From Proteinivorax hydrogeniformans (GTDB lineage: Bacteria > Bacillota > Proteinivoracia > Proteinivoracales > Proteinivoracaceae), in assembly GCF_040515995.1 (NCBI RefSeq), contig NZ_CP159485.1, positions 1,488,001 through 1,552,000 of the forward strand: a DNA stretch of 64,000 bases. The letters are read 5' to 3'. Of this stretch, positions 27,358 to 36,649 are shown in pieces. Numbering within the stretch: position 1 is the first letter of the stretch; every line of letters starts with the position of its first letter. Position numbers and translations under genes: made by a program. The notes under the pieces are model-generated. The model worked only from the letters and a program-made list of their open reading frames with translations. It was not told the DNA's origin and searched no databases.

Positions 27358-28902
27358 CTAATTAATTGACGCTGCAATTAAAGTTTTTGTCACCTTAACA
27401 TCTTTTATTTTCTCAGGCTTAATGGCTTCAAGGTCTGTGTCAAGAATGACCAGATCAGCGTAAAAACCTTTTTGAATTTTCCCCTTCCTTTGCTCATCAA
27501 AGGAAGCATATGCCGAACCTTGGGTATATATTTCAACTGCTTGAGTTAAATCAAGTTTTTCATCTGGCAACCAGCCATTTTTAGGGTTTTCTTGTAAGTT
27601 TTTTCGTGTCACCGCACTATATAACCCTAAAAAAGGATTAACAGGTTCCACCGGGCAATCAGAGCCTCCTGAAACAATAATACCTTCATCTAACATTGTT
27701 TTAAATGCATAGCACCCTTCGATTCTTTTGCCCAGCCTACTTTCAGCCCAATCCATATCAGTGATTAGAAAAGTAGGTTGAATTTCCGCTATAATATTTA
27801 AATCAGCCATATCACCGATTATCTTATTATCTGTCACTTGGCAATGGATAATTCTATGTCTCAAATCTGTTTTTGAGTCTGCCTTTCGAATCGATTCAAT
27901 CCCCTGCGACATCGCCTTATCCCCAATAGCGTGAAGAGCTAACTGTAAACCATTTTCCACCGCTACTTTCACCATTTCATCTAACTCTCTATCAGAATAA
28001 GTTAGAACACCTTTGTAATTGGGGCAATCTGAGTAATCCTCTTTTAAAGCTGCTGTTCTAGCCCCTAAGGAACCGTCTAAAAACACCTTTATAGATCCTT
28101 TTTTGATATAGGTGGTATCATCTATTTCCTTAAAAATTTGAGCTGCTGATATAATATCCTCAACATTATTGGCATTGTAGTGTAAATATACCCTAAGTGG
28201 TTCATTCTCAATAGCTTTTGTATAAATACTCCAAAGACTTTTATAATCTTGAGCTACTGATAGATCATCTGTTTGAACAGAGGTTATACCCATACTTTTC
28301 ACGTATCTAATTCCCTCAGTTAAAATTTCCACCAGATCAGCTTCTTGCAATTGTGGTAGTTTGACTAAATTCAACGCTTTTTCTGTTATAACGCCTGTAA
28401 GTTCACCCAAAGTATCTTTTAAAAGCTCTCCGCCAAAAACCGTGGTATTACTATCGATATTAAGAGCCTCCAAAGCCTTTGTATTCAAAACAGCTACATG
28501 ACCACACACACGATAGAATATTGCAGGACTACTGCCACAGTGTTCATCTAAAAAATTTCTATCTAAGGTAAAGTTCGAAGTAAATTTATTTTCATCATAG
28601 CCCTTAGCTACAATCCAACCTCCGTAGTTAGGTCGAGCATCGTTACAAATACTCATAAGTTTTTCTTTTGATAACTCACCTCTTACGTTTATTAACCTTT
28701 TATTTAATGATAGCGATAGTAAATGTAAGTGCGAATCGTCTAATCCAGGTAATACCGTATTATCTTCAGCATCAATCATTTGAGTAAGGTTAGATGGTTT
28801 AATAAAGCTTTCTATATTATGTATCAGCCCATCTTTTATATGTATGTCTACGCTGCTATTTTCTCCTAATAATCGGCAATTTTTTATCAGCAAATCATTC
28901 AT
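27358..28902 (-). CDS. Amidohydrolase family protein (YtcJ-like)
   Basis: The 514-residue protein is a metal-dependent amidohydrolase of the YtcJ/exoenzyme-regulatory-like group. It has the N-terminal metal-binding DDSHLHLL, the FLDGSLGARTAAL stretch, HAIGDKAM, and GGSDCPVEPVNPF near the C-terminus, where the final metal-binding Asp lies. There is no signal peptide, so it acts in the cytoplasm. The substrate cannot be told from sequence; N-acyl or cyclic amide hydrolysis is the family theme. The TTG/ATG context gives a start at 28902. Confidence 0.85.
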   Translation of the reverse strand: MNDLLIKNCRLLGENSSVDIHIKDGLIHNIESFIKPSNLTQMIDAEDNTVLPGLDDSHLHLLSLSLNKRLINVRGELSKEKLMSICNDARPNYGGWIVAKGYDENKFTSNFTLDRNFLDEHCGSSPAIFYRVCGHVAVLNTKALEALNIDSNTTVFGGELLKDTLGELTGVITEKALNLVKLPQLQEADLVEILTEGIRYVKSMGITSVQTDDLSVAQDYKSLWSIYTKAIENEPLRVYLHYNANNVEDIISAAQIFKEIDDTTYIKKGSIKVFLDGSLGARTAALKEDYSDCPNYKGVLTYSDRELDEMVKVAVENGLQLALHAIGDKAMSQGIESIRKADSKTDLRHRIIHCQVTDNKIIGDMADLNIIAEIQPTFLITDMDWAESRLGKRIEGCYAFKTMLDEGIIVSGGSDCPVEPVNPFLGLYSAVTRKNLQENPKNGWLPDEKLDLTQAVEIYTQGSAYASFDEQRKGKIQKGFYADLVILDTDLEAIKPEKIKDVKVTKTLIAASIN

Positions 28903-28945
28903 GAAATCACCCCTTATTGATAATACTAATACTGAATTTTTAAGC

Positions 28946-29344
28946 TTACTTGTTTTTTAACTTTCTAAAGTCAATGCTTCCTGCTTTTAAGCCAGCTATC
29001 AAAACTTCCGCCGTTGCAATATTAGTGGCAACAGGAATGTTGTGAACGTCACAAAGCCTCAAAAGTGCTGTGATATCAGGCTCATGGGGCTGAGCTAAAA
29101 GTGGATCTCTAAAAAACAAGACAAGATCCATGTTATCTTCAGCAATTAGAGCACCAATCTGTTGGTCCCCACCTAACGGCCCAGATAAAAAGCGATTAAT
29201 AGTTAAGCCTGTAGCTTGAGATATTACTTTTCCGGTAGTGCCTGTAGCAAAAAGTTTATGTTGAGCAAATATAGCTTTATACGCAACACAAAAGTTGACC
29301 AATAGTTCCTTTTTTCTGTCATGGGCAATTAACGCAATGTTCAT
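28946..29344 (-). CDS. mgsA: Methylglyoxal synthase
   Basis: MgsA converts dihydroxyacetone phosphate to methylglyoxal and phosphate, a glycolytic overflow route. The 132-residue protein starts at the ATG at 29344 behind GGAGG, with the typical [13 protein letters not shown]. It contains the phosphate-binding FATGTTGK, the catalytic Asp D60 in PLGGDQQIG, and a conserved HEPD. An upstream in-frame start would extend it into the divergent gene and is unlikely. Only 28 bases separate the two start codons. Confidence 0.95.
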   Translation of the reverse strand: MNIALIAHDRKKELLVNFCVAYKAIFAQHKLFATGTTGKVISQATGLTINRFLSGPLGGDQQIGALIAEDNMDLVLFFRDPLLAQPHEPDITALLRLCDVHNIPVATNIATAEVLIAGLKAGSIDFRKLKNK

Positions 29345-29372
29345 TTTAAACCTCCAAAGTAAGGTGATATTA

Positions 29373-29858
29373 TTGTACCCAAGAGTGTACCAAATCAAAA
29401 AAGAAGAAGCTTCTAAAGATAAATTATATCAATTATCAGCAGTTTTGGCAAAGTATAAAGAACAGATCCAAATCTTGCGAGATACCAAGCATGAAAAAAG
29501 CAAGAAAATAGAACTGTTATTAAAGCCAGACTTAAAACAAGATGGTTATCTTCATTCCGTGACCAACAAGGATCTTGCTATTTTTAAAACAAACAGTCTG
29601 TTTGAGGTAGACTTTTATAATCCTAAAACCAAAACAGCAATAGAAATAGAGAAAAGCAATTTATATGCAAAGGTTTGGCTAGCCTTATATAAACAACTGG
29701 AGTCCCCCATTGTAGAACATGGTATTATAATGGTGCCAGAAATAAAATATGTTAAAAGCAAACAAGAAAACACCTTTGAACTGACATATAAAAGAGTGGA
29801 AAACAACACACAGTATCTTCTAGAACATCTAAAGTCACTGACAATCATTGGATACTAA
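29373..29858 (+). CDS. Unknown protein with PD-(D/E)xK-nuclease-like motif
   Basis: I do not recognise a named family. The gene is the only plus-strand gene in the first 54 kb. The TTG at 29373 follows AAGGTGAT and gives 161 residues; an ATG further upstream would lie inside mgsA. The N-terminal half is a charged helix ([13 protein letters not shown]). The middle contains [18 protein letters not shown]: an acidic residue, a short spacer, then E-x-E-K, the pattern of restriction-type nuclease folds. A FGIIMVPE-like strand (HGIIMVPE) follows. A DNA-cleaving or restriction-linked role is possible but unproven. Confidence 0.75.
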   Translation: MYPRVYQIKKEEASKDKLYQLSAVLAKYKEQIQILRDTKHEKSKKIELLLKPDLKQDGYLHSVTNKDLAIFKTNSLFEVDFYNPKTKTAIEIEKSNLYAKVWLALYKQLESPIVEHGIIMVPEIKYVKSKQENTFELTYKRVENNTQYLLEHLKSLTIIGY

Positions 29859-29906
29859 AAAAGCCCAGCACCAAGTACTTTAGTACTTCACGGCTCTGGG
29901 TTTTTT
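29857..29906. terminator. Bidirectional intrinsic terminator
   Basis: AAAAAAGCCCAG (from 29857) pairs with CTGGGTTTTTT (up to 29906), with an inner AAGTACT/AGTACTT hairpin extending the stem. The A-run and T-run allow use in both directions. It ends both the plus-strand unknown gene (stop at 29858) and the M42 peptidase operon (stop at 29932). Confidence 0.9.
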
Positions 29907-29931
29907 AGTGGTTTATTTGCCGTACCTTTAA

Positions 29932-30918
29932 TTAAAAATCAAACTCGGTCGTTAACTTTAAAAGTTTCACCGCATTTTTAACATCATCTTTGCTCAACAT
30001 TTCGTTACTAGTATGAATATATCTACAAGGTAACGAGATAACCCCTGCCCATGCACCTTCCCTTGATAGATGAATAGCACCAGAGTCAGTACCACCAAAC
30101 TCTAACACTTCAAGTTGATATGGTATATTATTATCTTGGGCTTTTTTAATCATCATATCTTTAATCATAGGGTTGACCATTATAGAGTTATCTTTAACTT
30201 TAATAGCCGGCCCCTTACCTAAACTCACAGCCATTCGTCTAGCCTTTGGTGTATCTCCTACGGCAGTTACATCTATTGCTATACCTAAATCTGGGTTAAT
30301 TGAGTAACTAGCTGTAGTTGCTCCCCTAAGTCCAACCTCCTCCTGTGTAGTAAATACAAAGTAAAGGTTATGGTCTGGGTTTTTAATATCCTTTAAAGCC
30401 TCTATTAGAACAGCACAACCAGCCCTATCGTCTAAAGCTTTTCCGATGTAGTGGTTTTGTTTTACTTCAAAATTAGAACAAAATGTTCCAACCTCACCAA
30501 TGGACACAAGTTCTTCGGCTTCTTCTTTTGAGTTAGCTCCTATATCAATAAACATTTTTTCTAGGTTGAGCTTGCTTATATCTGTAATTCTTTCTGTACC
30601 AATAACACCTGTCACGCCACATTCTAGTTTTATCCGTTGTCCCAATAGCAGATGTGGTGATAAACCTCCTATATTTGTAAATCGTAAAAATCCATTGTCG
30701 TCTATAAAAGTTACTAGTATTCCAATTTCATCAACATGGGCAGCATACATTATTTTTTTATCAGACTTCCCTTTTTTTAGTGCAATAAGGTTACCTAATT
30801 TATCAGTCTTAACTTCATCACAAAAGTCCATTATCTGAGATTTTATATAATCTGTAACCATCTTTTCATGTCCCGACGGCCCAAACCCCTCCGACAAATC
30901 TTTCATTAACCTATCCAT
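29932..30918 (-). CDS. M42 family aminopeptidase (third of a tandem set)
   Basis: M42 enzymes are dinuclear, dodecameric aminopeptidases that trim peptides in the cytoplasm. The 328 residues include the metal and catalytic signatures AAHVDEIG, ALDDRAG, TTQEEVGLRGA, AIDVT and RYIHTS. It is the last gene of the operon, overlapping the preceding paralogue by 8 bases. The substrate preference cannot be read from sequence. Confidence 0.93.
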   Translation of the reverse strand: MDRLMKDLSEGFGPSGHEKMVTDYIKSQIMDFCDEVKTDKLGNLIALKKGKSDKKIMYAAHVDEIGILVTFIDDNGFLRFTNIGGLSPHLLLGQRIKLECGVTGVIGTERITDISKLNLEKMFIDIGANSKEEAEELVSIGEVGTFCSNFEVKQNHYIGKALDDRAGCAVLIEALKDIKNPDHNLYFVFTTQEEVGLRGATTASYSINPDLGIAIDVTAVGDTPKARRMAVSLGKGPAIKVKDNSIMVNPMIKDMMIKKAQDNNIPYQLEVLEFGGTDSGAIHLSREGAWAGVISLPCRYIHTSNEMLSKDDVKNAVKLLKLTTEFDF

Positions 30919-31939
30919 TTATAACCCCTCCTTGATCTATTTTTTCCAAAATCTTATCGACTAAGGTTATCCCTTTTTTTACATCCTCAAGGTTTAGAAA
31001 TGAAACCGGAGAATGAATATATCTACATGGCATTGAGATGGTAAAAGTATCAACACCATCTTTTGTTAACCTAATTTTGCCGGCATCATTACCACCTACA
31101 GCAGTTTGTCTAAACTGATAATCTATATTATTTTCTTCAGCAACTTTTACTATATCTTTTAATAAATTCTTCTGTACTATGATTGATGCATCCATTATTG
31201 AAAGGGCAGGGCCATATCCCATTTTAGTTGAATATCTGTGTTCTTCACTTTCAGGTACATCCGAAGCTGAAGTTCCTTCTAACACTATTGCTAAATCTGG
31301 GTCAACGTTGTACGCAGCTACCGTAGCACCCCTAAGACCAACCTCTTCCTGCACCGTAAAAGCACCGTATACGGGAAATGGATATTCTTTTTTCAATATC
31401 TCTGCTAGTATATAACACCCTACTCTATCATCAAAAGCTTTGCCTTTGCAAAGTTTATCGTTAATTTGTGAAAACTTTGTATCAAATGATACGTAGTTCC
31501 CAATTTCTACAACTTCCATTGCTTCTTCTTTAGAAGATGCCCCAATATCTATGTATAACTGTGAGTAACCTAAAGCATTTCTTCGCTCTGTAGGCTGTTG
31601 TAAGTGAATAGGCTTTGCTCCAATTACTCCTTTTATATTGTCTGGTCCTACAACTACTGGCTTGGAAACAAGCACTCTAACATCTAACCCACCAACAGGC
31701 TTAAACTTTAGTAAGCCGTTAGATTCAATTGAAGTCACCATTAACCCAACCTCATCCATATGAGCAGATAACATAACCTTAGGCCCCTTTTTGTCTTTTC
31801 CCTTTACTGCTATCAAGTTGCCTAATGAATCATATTTAAATTCATCAACACTCTCTTTTAAATAATCCTTAATTAATTTGGAAACATCTACCTCATCACC
31901 TGCAACTCCGTGGCATTCAGACAATAGTTTTAAAAACAT
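30911..31939 (-). CDS. M42 family aminopeptidase (second of a tandem set)
   Basis: The 342-residue protein is a paralogue of its neighbours with SAHMDEVG, AFDDRVG, TVQEEVGLRGA and RYIHSP. At the position where the flanking copies read AIDV it has VLEGTSASDVPE, with Glu replacing the Asp ligand; this is a recognised M42 subgroup trait and may change metal or substrate preference. It overlaps the upstream paralogue by 10 bases and the downstream one by 8, so the three are probably made together. Confidence 0.93.
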   Translation of the reverse strand: MFLKLLSECHGVAGDEVDVSKLIKDYLKESVDEFKYDSLGNLIAVKGKDKKGPKVMLSAHMDEVGLMVTSIESNGLLKFKPVGGLDVRVLVSKPVVVGPDNIKGVIGAKPIHLQQPTERRNALGYSQLYIDIGASSKEEAMEVVEIGNYVSFDTKFSQINDKLCKGKAFDDRVGCYILAEILKKEYPFPVYGAFTVQEEVGLRGATVAAYNVDPDLAIVLEGTSASDVPESEEHRYSTKMGYGPALSIMDASIIVQKNLLKDIVKVAEENNIDYQFRQTAVGGNDAGKIRLTKDGVDTFTISMPCRYIHSPVSFLNLEDVKKGITLVDKILEKIDQGGVING

Positions 31940-32982
31940 TTTAATCCCTCCACATCTTTATAATCAATTAGGGAGATAAACATTGCTAAAAGTTTACCTG
32001 CATTTTTAATATCTTTTAGGCTAACAGATTCTACAGATGTGTGCATATAACGCTGAGGCAATGAAACTAGGGCTGTAGCTATACCACCGCGTGTTATCTG
32101 CATAGCGGAAGCATCGGTACCAGATTGCATCGGCTCAGTTTCGATTTGAAATGATATGCCCCATTCTGCCGCTACCTCTTTAAGCTTTTTTAATATATTT
32201 GGATGTATATTAGGACCTATAGCCAGCGCAGGTCCAGCACCAAGTTTTGAGCTGTTTTGAGGATCAACACCAGGCATATCCCCGAAGGAAACATCTATTG
32301 CTATACCAATATCAGGAACGATCCCATATGTACTTACCATTGCCCCTCTGATTCCAACCTCTTCCTGAACAGTAGCTACCGTATAAACATCACATTGGTG
32401 TTTAATTCTTTGTAACTGCCTTAAGCACTCGATCATTACACATACGCCCGCTCTATCATCAATGGCCTTTCCCGCTACTCTATCTGATAGTAGGTCTGTT
32501 AGTTCTCTGTTTACAACTGCAATATCTCCAACTCTTACTTTTTTCTTAACCTCTCCTCCTGAAAGACCGGTGTCTATAAATAAATCATACATATCGATAG
32601 CTTTTCCTCTTTCAGAAGGGTGAGTTAAATGAGGAGGTTTAGCACCGATTATGCCAAACACTTCTTCTGCGCCATATACTGTGACCTCCTGCGATGGTAA
32701 AGTTCTAGGATCAATCCCCCCAACAGAAGTGAATCGAATAAAGCCATCATCATCAATTTCTGTTACCATAAGTCCTATCTCGTCCATATGAGCCGCGAGC
32801 ATGACCTTAGGACGGTTTTTGCCTTCACCACTTTTTTTACCAATAACATTGCCAAGCCTATCCATATTAACTTCATCGCATAAGTTCTTAATATGCTTGT
32901 CTACCTTTATCGCCACATCCAACTCATATCCAGAAACACCTGTAGTTTCCGTTAGTTCTTTTAGAATTGCTTTTGTATTCAT
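31930..32982 (-). CDS. M42 family aminopeptidase (first of a tandem set)
   Basis: The 350-residue protein starts at the ATG at 32982, behind AGAAGGAGGG. It has the M42 signatures AAHMDEIG, AIDDRAG, TVQEEVGIRGA, AIDVSFGD and RYMHTS. It closely resembles YsdC/FrvX-type aminopeptidases. It is the first of three consecutive M42 genes, placed after a phospholipid synthase gene in one long transcript. The set suggests active use of peptides. Confidence 0.93.
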   Translation of the reverse strand: MNTKAILKELTETTGVSGYELDVAIKVDKHIKNLCDEVNMDRLGNVIGKKSGEGKNRPKVMLAAHMDEIGLMVTEIDDDGFIRFTSVGGIDPRTLPSQEVTVYGAEEVFGIIGAKPPHLTHPSERGKAIDMYDLFIDTGLSGGEVKKKVRVGDIAVVNRELTDLLSDRVAGKAIDDRAGVCVMIECLRQLQRIKHQCDVYTVATVQEEVGIRGAMVSTYGIVPDIGIAIDVSFGDMPGVDPQNSSKLGAGPALAIGPNIHPNILKKLKEVAAEWGISFQIETEPMQSGTDASAMQITRGGIATALVSLPQRYMHTSVESVSLKDIKNAGKLLAMFISLIDYKDVEGLKCF

Positions 32983-32999
32983 TAATGTCCCTCCTTCTA

Positions 33000-33533
33000 T
33001 CATTCAGCTATTTTTTTGTTATATATTTTCCTCAAGAAAATATTTATGTATACAATCGTGACAAAAATCAAATATCCCACAAAAACTCGAGCCAACACCG
33101 GGGCATACTCCCAATCAAAAGCATAGGTAATAATCAGTAAATAAACGAAACAAGTGTTTAACTTGCCAAAATAATTGGCGCTTATCGCTATTTTTGTGTA
33201 AAGATAGTTTATAACACCGCCTAAAATCATTATAGTTTCTCGACCTATCAAGATTACAAGCAACCATGCTGGTAGATAGCCTTTTAAATGAAGCCCCAGG
33301 GCAATACTAAGTAATAACAGTTTGTCGGCTAACGGGTCAAGCATCGCTCCAATATTTGTAACCATATTAAATCTTCTTGCTATAAATCCATCTAAGACGT
33401 CTAAAGCGCCTCCCCCAAGCAAAAAGTATAACGCCCCAACCCAATGCCTATCCCCTTCGTAAATTATAAAGAATATTATGTAACAGGGAACCAATAATAA
33501 GCGAATCAAAGTTATAAAATTAGGTATATTCAT
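33000..33533 (-). CDS. pgsA: CDP-alcohol phosphatidyltransferase (PgsA-like)
   Basis: This integral membrane enzyme transfers a phosphatidyl group from CDP-diacylglycerol to an alcohol, most likely glycerol-3-phosphate. The 177-residue protein has the family signature D-x2-D-G-x2-A-R-x8-G-x3-D-x3-D as DVLDGFIARR followed by GAMLDPLAD, with about five membrane segments. The length and NIPNFITLIRL start are PgsA-like, but a cardiolipin or other head-group role cannot be excluded. Its stop lies beside the ribosome site of the first M42 gene. Confidence 0.85.
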   Translation of the reverse strand: MNIPNFITLIRLLLVPCYIIFFIIYEGDRHWVGALYFLLGGGALDVLDGFIARRFNMVTNIGAMLDPLADKLLLLSIALGLHLKGYLPAWLLVILIGRETIMILGGVINYLYTKIAISANYFGKLNTCFVYLLIITYAFDWEYAPVLARVFVGYLIFVTIVYINIFLRKIYNKKIAE

Positions 33534-33563
33534 AAAATGTTTCTCCTCCCCACAGCTATCTAC

Positions 33564-34121
33564 TTACTTCTTTTGTATGAGTAAAAGTTGTGGAGAATTA
33601 CTGCTTTTGTTAAGAAAATGATAGTGAAGTGCAGTATAATATTTTGGTGGAAGCATTTTAGCAAAGCGAATTAGACTTTCTGTTTCTGCTCTTCCGCCAT
33701 AATGCCCTGGATAGAGCATCAAACTCATAACGCCTCCTTTTTTTAATAAGCCTAAACCTCCATCAACAGCGGGCAAAGTATTCTCCAACTTTGTAATTAC
33801 CTTATGACTTCCACCTGGTAAATAGCCGAGATTAAACATAACTGCAGCTAATTCTTTGTTCGTATATTCAGTTAAGTGAGCGTGACTTGATTTAATTAAA
33901 GTAACTTGTTTTTCCAATTCACGCTCTTTTAAACGAAGCAATGTATTATCAAGAGCCTCTTTCTGAATATCAAACGCTAAAACCTGACCGCTTTCTCCAA
34001 CGCACTCCGCTAAAAACACCGTGTCGTGACCATTCCCTGCTGTACAATCCACCACACAATCTCCCGGGTTTATAGCCTCTTTTAAAACCTGTTTGGAAAA
34101 TTGCAAACTATACTCAATCAT
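33564..34121 (-). CDS. mnmM: tRNA methyltransferase MnmM (YtqB family)
   Basis: The 185-residue protein is a class I SAM methyltransferase with the SAM loop VVDCTAGNGHDTVFLA and the family motif FNLGYLPGGSH. YtqB/MnmM is known to methylate the wobble nm5s2U of tRNA in Firmicutes that lack the MnmC methyltransferase domain. I start it at the ATG at 34121, behind AGGAGGTGG; a GTG within that ribosome site is unlikely. It overlaps the PAP2 gene by 8 bases. Confidence 0.85.
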   Translation of the reverse strand: MIEYSLQFSKQVLKEAINPGDCVVDCTAGNGHDTVFLAECVGESGQVLAFDIQKEALDNTLLRLKERELEKQVTLIKSSHAHLTEYTNKELAAVMFNLGYLPGGSHKVITKLENTLPAVDGGLGLLKKGGVMSLMLYPGHYGGRAETESLIRFAKMLPPKYYTALHYHFLNKSSNSPQLLLIQKK

Positions 34122-34656
34122 TAAAACCACCTCCTAGCTGTGATTTTTTATGTTGCAACAAGAACAATTCAAAGAGTTTGAAAATAGCTAGTGCCAACAA
34201 TGCACCTGCAATTATATCAGAAGGATAGTGTACTCCTACATAAACTCGCGATAAAGAAACAAAGCCCGCTAAGAAAAGAAAGTACTTACCTATCTTAGGA
34301 TTCAACCTATATATAGTTAGCGCAACAATAAAGCTCATAGCAGCATGGTTGCTCGGAAAGGAATAACTTGCTGAGTGTTCTATTAATGAATCGAATTGAT
34401 TTACTACAAAAGGTCTTTCTCTTTGAACTAATCTTCTTAAGATTTGGTTTGTGATAAATGTTGAGAGAATAACGAAACAATAGCTCAAAACTTTAAAAGC
34501 TAACCCTTTATTTTTAAAAACTTCTACCCCGATAACAATACTAAAAGATAAAATAAAAAAGATAGAAGAGTATTCTGCTAGTACGTAGAAAAAATAATCC
34601 AAAAAAGTTATTGTTCCTCTAAAGTTGTATATATGCTCTGATAAATTAAATGTCAT
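34114..34656 (-). CDS. PAP2 family phosphatase (undecaprenyl-diphosphatase type)
   Basis: The 180-residue membrane protein has about five hydrophobic segments and the three PAP2 motifs: RRLVQRERP, a PSNHAAMS variant of PSGH, and SRVYVGVHYPSD. BcrC-type members recycle undecaprenyl pyrophosphate for cell-wall synthesis; others act on phosphatidylglycerol phosphate. Since a PgsA-like enzyme lies two genes downstream, a phosphatidylglycerol-phosphatase role is an alternative. Confidence 0.88.
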   Translation of the reverse strand: MTFNLSEHIYNFRGTITFLDYFFYVLAEYSSIFFILSFSIVIGVEVFKNKGLAFKVLSYCFVILSTFITNQILRRLVQRERPFVVNQFDSLIEHSASYSFPSNHAAMSFIVALTIYRLNPKIGKYFLFLAGFVSLSRVYVGVHYPSDIIAGALLALAIFKLFELFLLQHKKSQLGGGFND

Positions 34657-34686
34657 CTCTTTCCTCCACCTGTAGTTAAATTTGTT

Positions 34687-36213
34687 TTAAGATAATGCTG
34701 TATCTAAACTTCTATATTGAATAGCTTCTGCCACATGATGTTTCTGTATGTTTTGCTTATTTTCTAGGTCGGCTATAGTTCTAGCCACTCGGAGAATCTT
34801 GTCATATGCCCTAGCACTTAAACCCAAGTTATCAAAGGCTAATCTCATTAGATTTTCTGAGTCACTGTCTAGTTTGCAAAAGGTTTTTAACTCCTGTGAT
34901 GTCATTTGGCTATTTACAGTACCGTCAGAAGATTTATCGAATCTGCTTTGTTGTCTATCCCTAGCAAATAAGACCCTTTCCTTAATTTGTGCAGATCTTT
35001 CCTCCTCCGACTCATTGCTTACTAGGTCATCAAAGCAGATCGACGGAACCTCTATGTGTATGTCCATCCTGTCAAGTAAGGGGCCGGATATTTTAGACCT
35101 ATATTTTTCAACTTTCTGAGGAGGGCAACTGCATTTATTAGAGTCTGTTCCATAATAACCACAAGGACAAGGGTTCATAGTTGCAATAAGCAGAAAATCT
35201 GCTGGGTAGCTGATACTTCCCTCTACCCTAGAAATAACAACTTGCTTATCTTCTAAAGGTTGTCTTAACACTTCTAAGACATCTCTGTTAAATTCAAGTA
35301 GTTCGTCTAAAAAAAGAATTCCCTTGTGAGCTAAGCTTATTTCACCTGGCTTAGGCTTTCTTCCCCCTCCAACTAGGCCACCATTTGAGATAGTATGATG
35401 GGGGCCCCTAAATGGGCGCGACTCCAACAATCCATTATTTTTCAATAAACCCGCTACAGAATAAATCTTTGATACTTCCAGCACCTCATTATAGCTTAGT
35501 TGTGGCAATATAGTAGCAAATCTCTTCGCTAGCATCGATTTTCCTGTGCCTGGAGGACCTATCATCAATATGTTGTGTCCGCCAGCTGCAGCTACTTCCA
35601 ACGCCCTTTTTACCGCTTTTTGTCCTTTAACTTCGCTAAAATCAACTTGACCTTTTGTTTCGCTTATAATCTCAATCTCCTTTTGGTAGCTAGGAATTTG
35701 TTGTATCCCTTGTATATGATTTACTACTTGTTTTAGGTTTGTAACTGGCAAAACTTCTATGCCTTGAACTAAGGCAGCTTCTTCTTTGTTTTTATCTGGA
35801 ACAAATAGCTTTTTTTCGTTATTTTCTTTTGCAAACACAGCCATTGGGAGAAGTCCGTTGATTGGTCTAACTCGACCATCTAATGCTAACTCACCACACA
35901 GAACATAATGACTAACAACGTTAGGAGGCCACTTATAGCAAGCAGCAAGTATCGCAATCGCTATTGGCAGATCATAAATCGGCCCTTCCTTTTTTATATC
36001 AGCTGGAGCTAAGTTAACTATTATTTTTTTTGTAGGCAACTTAAAGCCACTATTTTGTATAGCTGCCTTAACTCTTTCTTTAGCTTCCTTCACAGCGGCA
36101 TCTGGCAACCCAACTATTTCTATATTAGGTAGCGCACTTGTTAAGTGGACTTCCACTTCAATTAAATGCCCTTTAAGTCCAACTACTCCTAAACTTTTAA
36201 CTGTAGATAACAT
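34687..36213 (-). CDS. comM: ComM/YifB-family AAA+ ATPase (Mg-chelatase-like)
   Basis: The 508-residue protein has an N-terminal Lon-protease-like (ChlI) fold, an AAA+ domain with Walker A GPPGTGKS and Walker B ILFLDELLEF, a Cys-rich insert (NPCPCGYYG and CSCPP), and a C-terminal Mg-chelatase domain. ComM of Vibrio is a helicase aiding branch migration in transformation. It starts at the ATG at 36213 behind GGAGGG. Together with dprA in this window it hints at DNA uptake or recombination. Confidence 0.92.
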   Translation of the reverse strand: MLSTVKSLGVVGLKGHLIEVEVHLTSALPNIEIVGLPDAAVKEAKERVKAAIQNSGFKLPTKKIIVNLAPADIKKEGPIYDLPIAIAILAACYKWPPNVVSHYVLCGELALDGRVRPINGLLPMAVFAKENNEKKLFVPDKNKEEAALVQGIEVLPVTNLKQVVNHIQGIQQIPSYQKEIEIISETKGQVDFSEVKGQKAVKRALEVAAAGGHNILMIGPPGTGKSMLAKRFATILPQLSYNEVLEVSKIYSVAGLLKNNGLLESRPFRGPHHTISNGGLVGGGRKPKPGEISLAHKGILFLDELLEFNRDVLEVLRQPLEDKQVVISRVEGSISYPADFLLIATMNPCPCGYYGTDSNKCSCPPQKVEKYRSKISGPLLDRMDIHIEVPSICFDDLVSNESEEERSAQIKERVLFARDRQQSRFDKSSDGTVNSQMTSQELKTFCKLDSDSENLMRLAFDNLGLSARAYDKILRVARTIADLENKQNIQKHHVAEAIQYRSLDTALS

Positions 36214-36295
36214 AACTATCCCTCCATAATAATCCCTCATGAGATAGTTCTACAAAAATTTACATTTTCCTTTATTTTCAGATAAAGGAAACGTT

Positions 36296-36649
36296 CTAAC
36301 TTGTACAATTTTTTATCCATTTTATGCGTGGGTCCCCGTTGGCAAAATATATCGCGATAGCATCTATACGATAATCCACATCTATTAAATTGTTTTTAAT
36401 CAAAAATGTTTGGCCAACCTTTGAAATGGTGTTAAGCTTGCGAGGAGTTATCGCGTCAAAAGGATGGATAGTGTTCTTATTTTTCCTTGTCTTTACTTCA
36501 CAAAAAACAATAACACCTCTATCCTTGGCAATAATATCAACCTCACCTAACTTACAACTATAGTTAACATCTAAAATCTTAAGCTTTTCATCTTTTAAAA
36601 ATTGTACTGCTAATCGCTCTCCATATTGAGCTAACTCTTGATTACTCAT
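36296..36649 (-). CDS. YraN/UPF0102 family protein
   Basis: The 117-residue protein is a YraN-type member of the restriction-endonuclease-like fold, with GEVDIIAKDRGVIVFCEVKTR holding the D-x(n)-E-x-K arrangement. The family is found beside rnhB and comM in many bacteria; its function is not settled. I start it at the ATG at 36649, giving the typical MSNQELAQYGERLA and an 8-base overlap with the HD-GYP gene. The ribosome site is weak, as expected for coupled translation. Confidence 0.9.
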   Translation of the reverse strand: MSNQELAQYGERLAVQFLKDEKLKILDVNYSCKLGEVDIIAKDRGVIVFCEVKTRKNKNTIHPFDAITPRKLNTISKVGQTFLIKNNLIDVDYRIDAIAIYFANGDPRIKWIKNCTS

